Below are positions 56,201 to 64,000 of a DNA stretch of 64,000 nt, piece after piece. The notes beneath the pieces were generated by a model. The model did no database searches, was not told the origin of the DNA, and saw nothing but the letters and a program-made list of their open reading frames with translations. The stretch comes from Gliomastix tumulicola (taxonomy: Eukaryota; Ascomycota; Sordariomycetes; Hypocreales; Bionectriaceae): the NCBI GenBank assembly GCA_001599755.1, contig BCHX01000011.1, forward strand, positions 178,300 through 242,299. Direction: 5' to 3'. Position numbers and translations under genes: made by a program. Within the stretch, counting starts at the first letter, position 1. The number at the start of each line of letters is the position of its first letter.

Positions 56201-59200
56201 GGTCCGTAATCGATCCCGCCTCTAGCTCGCTCCTCTGTTTCGGGGGCCTTCTAGACTACGCTAGGCTGTGAGTGAGGCTGCAGTATGTCCACAAACCGCC
56301 TGCACGCCCCAAGGTACTCTCCCTCCTCCGTTCTGGTGCGCTTGGTAGCTAATTTGGGAAGGCGTTGTCGTTGTTGCTCAGCGGGTGGGGATGGTGAAGC
56401 GGGCGAGGCAGCGAGATCCTGGGGGTAGGGCGGCATGGCTTCGGCGATCGGGACGATCGGGACGCTCCAACTATGGGTCCTCTAGACGTTTGGATCCAGC
56501 TAGTGCAAACTCGCCATACCCACTTTCAGCCTCACAAAGCGACGAGTAGCCAGTGGCAAACCACGATGGCGAATCACGGCATCACCGCAACCTTTTTCGA
56601 CTGGCTCCGTCCCCGCCCAACGCCAGCTTCGCCCTCGTATCGCGTCGGTCTGGCGCCTCCGAACGCGGATTGATGGCATACGGCACGACACCACGACATA
56701 GCTTGGGAAAGTAGACAAACCGGCACACCATCCGCACGCGACGCATCGAATCGCGCGACGGCTGCTCGACGTGTCAGGCTTCACCGTAGACGACCTAGAA
56801 GGCTGCACTGTTACGTAGAATGAAGACGAAGGTGAGGGGCATTCCTCTTTGGGCGTCGATGCGGCGGTGCGTCGCCGCTGATTGGAGCCGTCCTGTCCCT
56901 TCACTAACAGACTAGAATTCCCCCCCTGGCCGCCAACAAGATGGATGCCGCCCGCACCAGGCTCTTTTCTTGGACCAGCCGCACCCCGAAATGTCGTCGG
57001 CCTTGGATTCACCCCCTTGCCCAGCGAGGCTCTCTACGCAGTCTTCCTTGTTGTCGGGCGCAACGTCACAGACTCGGCCAAGGAAGGGGTTTCAACTTGA
57101 TGAGGCCCCTACGCCGAGCGAACTAGCCGCGGTCCCGTTTGAGATCTGCCACGGCCTCGGGAAGGCACGTCTCCCAGGACGGATGGCGCCCAAGGTTGCC
57201 TGGTGGTGGGTGAAAGGCCTTCGTTTGAGGCTCAAGAGTAACAGCAACTCTGGTAGGCCTGCCGTCTGTGCGTGCGGAAGAGGCGCCGGACTCGCCCTTC
57301 TCGTACGAATCGAACGGTGGTGCCATGGGACAAAGGCAAGTAGTGGACCCCTCCCCTCTACTCTGTCCTACTTGTGTAGGACCCGGCCGCGTCCGGCCCT
57401 GGCAGCCGTGTTTGGAGGGCATCTTGGCGATAAGCTGGCCAACGAGGTGGCCGACAACCTGGCGGAGGGGGATCTTGGAGCCAGCCGGCTTGGTGACATG
57501 GTCCTGGATCATGCCAGCGACCACGATACAGCTATGGCGGCGCTCAGCGAAGAACTCGATTCGACGGATGCGAAGGCCGTCTCCGTTGTCGGTGGCATGG
57601 TAGTCACGCCGCTGCCAGGCACTTGATGTTTGGTGAGGCAGCGGATGCCTTGGCGCTAGAGCGTACGAGCGGGAGCGAGCAGGATACTGAATACGACTTC
57701 GACTTTCTTCCACCGAAACGCTTCCCGCCGAGACACTTCCTGCCGAGACACTCAAGCGATGGCGGATGGGGGGCCCAGCTGGCCGCCTTCGTCATGTTGA
57801 CTAAGCCATACTGAGATCTCCGCAGCACGTACAGTGCCCTTTGACGTGGCAAAAGAAGACCTTCGGAGCGGTGTCCTTGCGCCCATGCACCAGAGACCGA
57901 ACGGTAACCCGCACACTGCGTCTCCGTAGGCACTTCCATCGACTTGTCGAAAAGGCGGAGCGGGCGTGGGAAAGGAGCGGGAGAAAATCGACAAAACACC
58001 CTACTATGCTTGAGGACAAACTGTGCGAAGGAGCCTAGGACGTGGTGGAGGTTTGTATTCGGGTCTGGCGGCCGTTGGACGAAATCTCGGTTCATCCGCA
58101 AGGCAACCCAACGACTGGCGATGATGGCTATACCAGCACCGGCTCTTTTTGTGGGTACTCTCCCTCCTTAAGTATCTCTCGACAAATGTAGAGGAGCTGA
58201 AGCAGAGCCACGACGTCCCGAATAGCTGGGGGCCGGGAAGCGCTGATATGGTCACGACGCGTACCGGCCTTGGATGGAGGAAGCTCAGCGAGAAGCATGT
58301 TGAACTCTGGCCTGTCGCATAGATCTGTGCTGCAGTCATATTCTCTAGCTTTGGATGGTCGGCACTCCAGTAGCACTGGCAGCGACACGCGGATGCCAAG
58401 TAGTGGGAGGATGACGACTCGACAAGACAGTTGGCTCCAAACAACCAACTCCAGTCCAACGGAACTATACTCGACCACCAGATGTCCATCCCAGTGCGAA
58501 GGGGGGCAGTAGTGTTGAACTGATTGATGACGCACTCCACCGAGATCACCGGCCCTCCGGAAGGGGAGCAAGGGGAGGGCGCAAGGTCCCCCTCCGGAGG
58601 GTGGTGAAAAGGCCGGGGTTCGCCCCGCTAGTCTCGAAAGAGTGAGCAGTCATTGATGGCCTTGTCCGGCGACTAGGCGAGGGCGTTTCTCAAGGCGGGT
58701 TATAGTGGGCGGCCAACGCAACAGGTGGTTGTTCCTTGGCGATGCAATCGGAAAGCTCATGCTTAGGCTCATCAAGAGGCCGTTTACGGGCCGGAAGGAG
58801 GGAGATGATGCCTCTCTGGCTATTTGTATATGGGTCTAAACGGTTATATATATATAGTCATACACATCTATATCTACGGGGTGAGGAGGCATGGGAGGCG
58901 AATGGAGCGGATAGATAAGGTGCTCCTCAGTTGGAGGGGATCGCTCGACGTAGATGTCGTAGTTGCGGCTAGGGCTGTCCGGACTAGGGTCACGGGGCAA
59001 GGATAGGGACGGATTGACGGCAGACAGCCTACGCATCGAGTTGGAAGGCTGTCTACAATGCTACATGAAGGTATCGGTAAAGACACTCATAGACACGAAG
59101 ATAGATACGGAACGGAGAGCTACTTGCAGCATGCCGCCTAGGCTAGTCGAGGGGCGGCCCTGGGATGGTAGACCTGACATTGGCCATTGGGGAAATGCCG

Positions 59201-59324
59201 GGGGCAAGGCCCGTAGGCGTTGTAGGCAGAAGGATGTGGTGCGCCGACCTCAAGGCCGCGCCGGGCAGACAGGCAGGCGGTAGAGGTTTGCGTGTCTTGC
59301 GCCTGGGCGTAGTGTTTACGTGGT
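56201..59324. other. Gene-poor stretch; weak coding-like piece at 57370-57626
   Basis: Short ORFs on both strands. The only protein-like piece is plus-strand 57390-57626 (GGHLGDKLANEVADNLAEGD, stop at 57624-57626), unrecognised. Overlapping palindromic CCCTCCGGAGGG-type sequences lie at 58550-58605. Confidence 0.35.
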
Positions 59325-59375
59325 TGTATGTATGTATGTATGTACGTATGTATGTAAGTATGTATGTAGGTATAC
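59325..59375 (+). repeat. Microsatellite (GTAT)n
   Basis: About 12 imperfect GTAT units. Confidence 0.95.
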
Positions 59376-59515
59376 ATACTCGTTTATGTACGTGGTTTGA
59401 AGTGCAAACAATAGAGTCGGTCTACTTGAAGAAAGGAACCGATTGGCGTGTTAGGGAGTCGGGAGGCGTCCAACACGTTATTGCCAGCGTTGCACTCTGG
59501 ACCTCTGTCATGAGC

Positions 59516-59706
59516 GGATTTATGAATGGATGAAGTGGATGGCGGTCGGGAGGGTCCACCGCCTAAGGCCAAGTGCGTTTAGCTCCATTTCGATAGCGTT
59601 GGCCGCATCGCCTCGCTTGCTTCTGTGGTAGGCGCCTTGAAGACCCATTTCTCCAAGTGTTCAAGATTCTATGTGCAGCAGCTGAAGCCTGGTCTGTCAG
59701 CTCGAT
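59516..59706 (-). mobile_element. Tad-type LINE 3' end, short fragment (copy 3)
   Basis: Resembles the last ~190 bp of copies 1 and 2: GTGCGTTTAGCTCCATTTCG, TCTCCAAGTGTTCA and GCAGCTGAAGCCTGGTCTG occur in the same order as at 3520-3690. It carries no coding sequence and lies between two microsatellites. Confidence 0.8.
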
Positions 59707-59795
59707 GTGTGCTGTGTGCTGTGTGCTGTGTGCTGTGTGCTGTGTGATGTATGCTGTGTGCTGTGTGATATGTGCATGCGTGTGTGTGTGTGCGT
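59706..59795 (+). repeat. Minisatellite, 7-bp unit (TGTGTGC)n then (GT)n
   Basis: About ten units of GTGTGCT with a few substitutions, grading into GT repeats. It starts exactly where the LINE fragment ends. Confidence 0.93.
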
Positions 59796-60229
59796 AGATG
59801 TATCTACAGAGTCCCAAGCGGCCACGCCGTACGGGCCTCTTCATGAGGCCTGGGAACAGCCCGTTCCTCGACGGTAGGCAGGCGACCAAGGCTGGTGGCA
59901 GCGGGGCATAGGTTTTGCATTGTTCGCAGCGTGTTGGCTGTTGAGGGATGTTGGTGGATGGCGGAGGAGGTCGTTGGTGGCGAGGCGTCGGGCAGTAGCG
60001 GTCACCAGGGTGCGGAGATAGACCAAGTCAGGACGCAGCGCCGATGTTGCCGAGACGGCTCTGTAGTCCAGGGCTGTGGCCGGGTGCGGCCCGGGGTCTC
60101 AGGCGGAGAGGTCAGGATGGCGAGCGAGGGGGGTGCAGGGTGCGCGTAGTGCATGATGGGGGCGAGGTAGGACTTGGCGGTCGGTTTTGGCTGAGGAGGG
60201 GCGGGCCTAGCTAGCAGGAAGGCAACAGG

Positions 60230-61005
60230 AGTCAAGGCAGGGTAAATGGGCTGGTTGGCGAAGCTAAGCCAGGGTCCATAAAGCCAAGGCACTAGTCAAC
60301 GAAGCTAGACTAGGACCCATGCACAGACTGACGAGGCTAATCCAGGGCCCATGCAAAGCTAAGACGCCCAATGAACTAAGCTAAACCAGGGTCCATGTAG
60401 CGAAAACCACTAGTAGGCGAAGCTAAGATAGTAGAGGATGAGCTAGACTAAGGCTTCCTATGAGCCACCTCCCTAGTCAGCCGAGCTAAGTCAGGGCCCA
60501 TGCAGGCCAAGGCACCAGTAAGCCAATCTAAGCCAGGGGCCTTGTGACTCAAGGCGCTAAAGTACTAGGCTAGACCAGGGTCCCTGTAAGCCAAAGATAC
60601 TATAGAATCACGCTAGGCAAGGGCCTTTGCTAGCCAGGACGCCGGCTGGCCGTGCTAGGCCAGGGCCATGCTCGCCAACGCACTAGTCAGGATACGCTAA
60701 GCCAGGGCCCATGTAAGGCAAATTACTAGTTTGAGAAGCTAAGCAAAGGCCATGTCAGATCAGGATCCTTGTCAGCTAAGCTAAGCAGGGGCCCCTGCAA
60801 AGCCAGAGTGCTAGTCCATCAGACTAGGCCAGGGCCCATGCAAGCCATAACACTAGACGACTGAACTAGGCCAGGGCCCATGTTAGTATAGGAACCGGTT
60901 GCTCGGGCTACGATCGTAAGGGAGTGAGCTAAACCAGGGCCCCTGCAAGGTCAACTCTCTTGGCAACTTAGCTAAACCAGCACTTATCCAAGCCTTCCCA
61001 CTAGC
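60230..61005 (-). repeat. ~43-bp satellite, array 2 (inverted)
   Basis: Same family as array 1 but reverse-complemented: GAGCTAAGCCAGGGCCCATG-type cores with AAGCCAAGGCACTAGTC links. Cores sit near 60490, 60532, 60573, 60617, 60658, 60701, 60742, 60783, 60826 and 60869, about 42 bp apart. Confidence 0.88.
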
Positions 61006-61139
61006 CAACACCNCGACAAAGTAGCCTTGCCCACACTTTGCTCATCCCTACCACCTCATCCACACCACCAGTCACTCGCACCGCCCCCTCCCCCCCTCCC
61101 CAAACGAGTTGCGGCCCATCCCACAGGGCACCCCAGTGC
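61006..61139. other. C-rich spacer between inverted satellite arrays
   Basis: About 130 bp, strongly C-rich on the plus strand, at the centre of the head-to-head array pair. One N at 61013. Confidence 0.7.
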
Positions 61140-61740
61140 TTTGGCTCTCATTGACCCCGGTCTAGCTCTGTTGGCGAGCGTCTTGGCTCACATGAACCCT
61201 AGCTCAGCACAGCCGACCAGCGTCTTGACTTACATGGATCATGAGTTAGCTCCGTNAAGTTAGTGCATTAGCTTGCATTTACTCTAGTTTAGCTGGGTTG
61301 ACTAGTGTGTTTGGTCAGATTAATCCTAGCTTAGCTCGATGGTCTGTGCAATTACCCTGGCTTAGCTTGAGCAACCAGTGCCTTAGCTTGGTCACCCGGC
61401 GTCTTGACTTTCGGAGGCCCCTGGCTTAGCTCTGTCGCCAGTGCATGGACCCTAGTTTAGCTTGGTTAACTGGCCTCTTTCACTAACACGGACCCTGGCT
61501 TAGCTTAGTTAACTGGAGTCTTGTCCTCCATGGGCCCTGGTTTGGCACGATCGACCGGCGCTTTGACCTTACATGGACCCTGGCTTAGCCTGACCGTGAG
61601 TTGCTTCGGTCGCATTGATCCCGGCTTAGCTCTATGGCCAGCGCCTTGACTTTACCTTAGCCCCGCCTCAGCTCTGTCGATCCGCGTCATGGTTTGCAGT
61701 AGCCCTGAACTGACCCGCTTCGTCCGCGAACTAGTTTGTG
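61140..61740 (+). repeat. ~43-bp satellite, array 3 (forward)
   Basis: Cores such as ACATGGACCCTGGCTTAGC and CACGGACCCTGGCTTAGC, same orientation as array 1, more decayed. Followed by a pyrimidine-rich flank (61740-62270) shared with the flank of array 1. Confidence 0.85.
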
Positions 61741-62490
61741 CTTACCCTGGCCGCCCTGTGTCTTCACAAGCACACCTCCACTAGCGTCTCGGCCTCTTCA
61801 TCACCCACCACCACACGCCACCATGTACGCCCGCAGATCACCACATTCCATCCCGCACCCTGCCCCGCCGCCAGTTGTCCCGGTCTACCCCCCTGTTTGC
61901 CGTTGCCCACACATCCAACATCCCGTTCAGGCACCCCTCCATGATCCCTTCTCTACCTTCGGCCACACCCACTCCAGCCTTCTCCCGCCCGCCTTTCCCT
62001 CGATATATAGCCCTCCCGACGCCACGCGTGGCTGCTCGTCCCTTCCTCTGTATTCATCCCTTTTTCACTCCTCATTCCTCACCATTCCCCCTTCCTCCTC
62101 TCTCTCCCCGCCATCCCGTCACAGCATCCCCTCATCATCCACGCCTTCCTCCACCCTCTCCTTTCCATTCCACTGCTGCTATTGAGCCATCTTCCAAAAA
62201 GCCAGCTCTCTCCTCNCTACTCGTTCCCCTCACGTACGCGGCTACTATCCCAGTCACCGTCCTAGTCACCCTCTAACGAAGCGCACCGGAAGAGAAACCC
62301 CTGCGAACGCTGGAGCGATCATTTCCAGATACCCTGCCCTCGTGCCAACTCCTCGTTGGACGTGTCGGTGGTATAGGGCAGTTGGAGCACTGAGAGACTC
62401 ACCAGGTCTGGGGCGGAGAAAACGGAGAGGTGGATGGTGGTATGTGTGAACTGTGCCATTCTCGTGCTGATGATGGGCTGATGTGGTGCT
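61741..62490. repeat. Pyrimidine-rich flank of array 3, duplicate of 55641-56200
   Basis: C/T-rich with a TATATAG at ~62004. Shares CGTCCCTTCCTCTGTA (~62038) and ACGGAGAGGTGGATGG (~62420) with the region right of array 1. No gene supported. Confidence 0.6.
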
Positions 62491-62674
62491 GTACGCACGC
62501 TCGGCCTCAGTTTTATAGGCCACTGATGACTGTCAACGCTATTGATCTCGAGCAGGCCAGTGGTCTGTCCAGCCTCTGGCCCTCCCTTCTCTATGTCGTG
62601 GGAGGCAGCCCAAGCCCTTCGGGAATGCGCCATATGTCACAGCCTCGACGACATGACAACGATACGACGGCCAA

Positions 62675-62965
62675 TCATACGAAAGGGAGCCTTCCCTGCC
62701 TTAGTTCAANGAAGCAGTGCGGACGAACAAGACCAGCACAGCACACAAGGTTCCTTTCCCTCCCGAAATCAACCTCAAGAGAGGCCCGCCGACGATCGAG
62801 AGACGAGTCGACTGAAATAACGAAGGCACGAGCGCACGAGAAGAGGCGCCACCCGTCGTCCCCGAGCAGATACGAAACAGGACTCCCTTTGCGACGGAGG
62901 ATGTGTACCATTGCGCCGGAGTCGAGGATGACTGCGTTCTCCGGAAGACAGTCCTGCGTGTTGCC
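62675..62965 (-). mobile_element. Ty1/copia protease fragment
   Basis: Minus-strand frame reads LPENAVILDSGAMVHILRRK at about 62945-62885. The DSGA with a following hydrophobic-His matches the copia aspartic protease active site. The rest of the element is not recognisable. Confidence 0.6.
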
Positions 62966-63109
62966 AGCCTAGACCGTTGCTTTCCTTCTCTTGACCATAC
63001 TCAAGCCGGTAGATTCGGCCCGTCCGGATAGTAACGTTTTGTTCCGCTTGTCTCGAATTTTGGTCCATCGATCCGAGTCCATCTTGTACTGGTCCTTCAT
63101 ACCCTTCAT

Positions 63110-64000
63110 ATGATGGTCGGCCTCGAGCCTAGCGTCGTCAGGCTGCCAGCTCTTGGGCGCTTCATCGGGAAAAGGGTAAAAGCATGGGGACTAACGTCGC
63201 TAATCGCAGTAGATGCAGGTGCGTGCTGGAGGATTCGGGTCCTCTGCGTGGAACGCTTTCTCCGATTCCAGCGAGCAGAGCCAGACTCTAGGATTCCCAT
63301 CATGGGCTACGGCGAGGTCGATGTCCAGGTGGAAGGCAGTGCTTACAGGCAACCACTNCTTCGGCTACACGATGTGGCGTTTTGCGAAGTTTTCGCAACA
63401 AATGTTGTTTTCCTTCAACCTCCAACAGACAAGGCCTTGACTAGCACAACCGAGAGGCACAGGACATCAGAGATCCATCGAACTGTACCGTGCAAGACTG
63501 AGGTAATGTCACAGCCAATTTATCCTTGAAGACCCACCACCGACCATGACTACAAGATCCTTCCATATCTGCANGCATCGATTCAACTCCACCACACGAA
63601 GACAGGACTACGATTTGGCACCTTGGATTCGGTCACCCAGGGCCTGAGGCGATGAGGCAGCCAACCGGCCATGCTCGGGGGGGGGGGGTGCGAATCAAGA
63701 ACGGAATCACTGCTGTTGATTGCAGTGGATGTGGTCGAGGCAAACGACTCGNGGGTCCTGCGAGACCGGGAGAGGCGTTCAGCCTTGACTTCATTGACTA
63801 CGCGGAGGGGCCAGAAGAGATNGGCAACCTCCCGCTAATAGCAGATCTCTACACGGGCTAGATTTACGATTACTACCTCGCAGACNGGCTGGCAGTACTG
63901 ACTAGGAAGGCCCTGGCCCATCTACGAGCACCTCAAGATACAGCACGACCTTATGCCGCGAGCCTTTCGATATGATAACCAACCGACAACNNNNAACNAG
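63110..64000 (+). mobile_element. Ty1/copia pol fragment (protease to integrase), runs off window
   Basis: Plus-strand pieces in the right order: VDAGACWRI (protease active site, Ala for the usual Ser) near 63208; IPIMGYGEVDVQVEGSA and LRLHDVAFCEVFATNVVF (63290-63410). Then WHLGFGHPGPEAM (~63618) with VDCSGCGRGKR, the pre-integrase zinc region. Then RPGEAFSLDFIDYAEGPEEx (integrase start, first Asp) and, after a stop at 63859 and a frame slip, KIQHDLMPRAFRYDNQ with the second catalytic Asp. Stops and slips show it is not functional. Many N at the window's end. Confidence 0.8.
63677..63688 (+). repeat. Homopolymer of 12 G inside the copia fragment
   Basis: Falls in the pre-integrase region between HARG and VRIK; the reading frame is preserved across it. 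Confidence 0.95.

Overview
The window looks like a draft-assembly segment of a filamentous ascomycete (Pezizomycotina; Sordariomycetes is my best guess, on weak grounds). The reasons are short introns of 52-163 nt with GTRNGY donors and CTAAC-type branch sites, fungus-specific families (DUF3405, Fungal_trans_2, FTA2, RSN1/CSC1, fungal bZIP), and Tad-type LINE and Ty1/copia remnants. Scattered N calls and a 100-N gap show draft quality. I saw no tRNA, rRNA or CRISPR array.

Layout. 1-2.1 kb: a DUF3405 membrane protein, running off the left edge, with one apparent frameshift. 3.5-5.15 kb: a 5'-truncated LINE end and a dispersed repeat. 5.6-6.4 kb: a broken bZIP factor. 11.8-13.2 kb: a six-exon fructosamine/ketosamine-3-kinase-like gene. 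15.2-17.6 kb: a six-exon transcription factor with a Fungal_trans_2 domain. 18.3-21.3 kb: repeats, including a 687-bp MITE with ~85-bp terminal inverted repeats and a perfect 9-bp target duplication, then a degenerate copia. 21.45-23.58 kb: a PfkB sugar kinase and a HAD phosphatase, tail to tail, 24 bp apart. 26.5-27.5 kb: a PAQR/hemolysin-III receptor. 31.3-32.3 kb: an FTA2-like protein. 34-35.7 kb: two unrecognised proteins. 37-41.8 kb: ankyrin and TPR genes or remnants, the TPR one cut by a stop codon. 41.8-44.6 kb: two divergently placed LINE ORF1 remnants, one holding a run of 57 G. 44.7-48.2 kb: a decayed copy of the 10-19 kb segment. 48.4-51.3 kb: a CSC1/OSCA-like channel whose first exon is duplicated across the N gap. 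52-64 kb: gene-poor, with LINE ends, microsatellites, a ~43-bp satellite in three arrays of alternating orientation, and copia pieces.

Intact housekeeping-type genes (kinase, transcription factor, PfkB, HAD, PAQR, FTA2-like, CSC1) are islands in decayed, mutually duplicated repeats. No operon-like or biosynthetic-cluster logic is visible. The closest functional pairing is the convergent sugar kinase/phosphatase. I found no convincing undescribed system; the most informative signals are the nested transposon, the decayed segmental duplication, the alternating satellite arrays and several assembly or mutation breaks.
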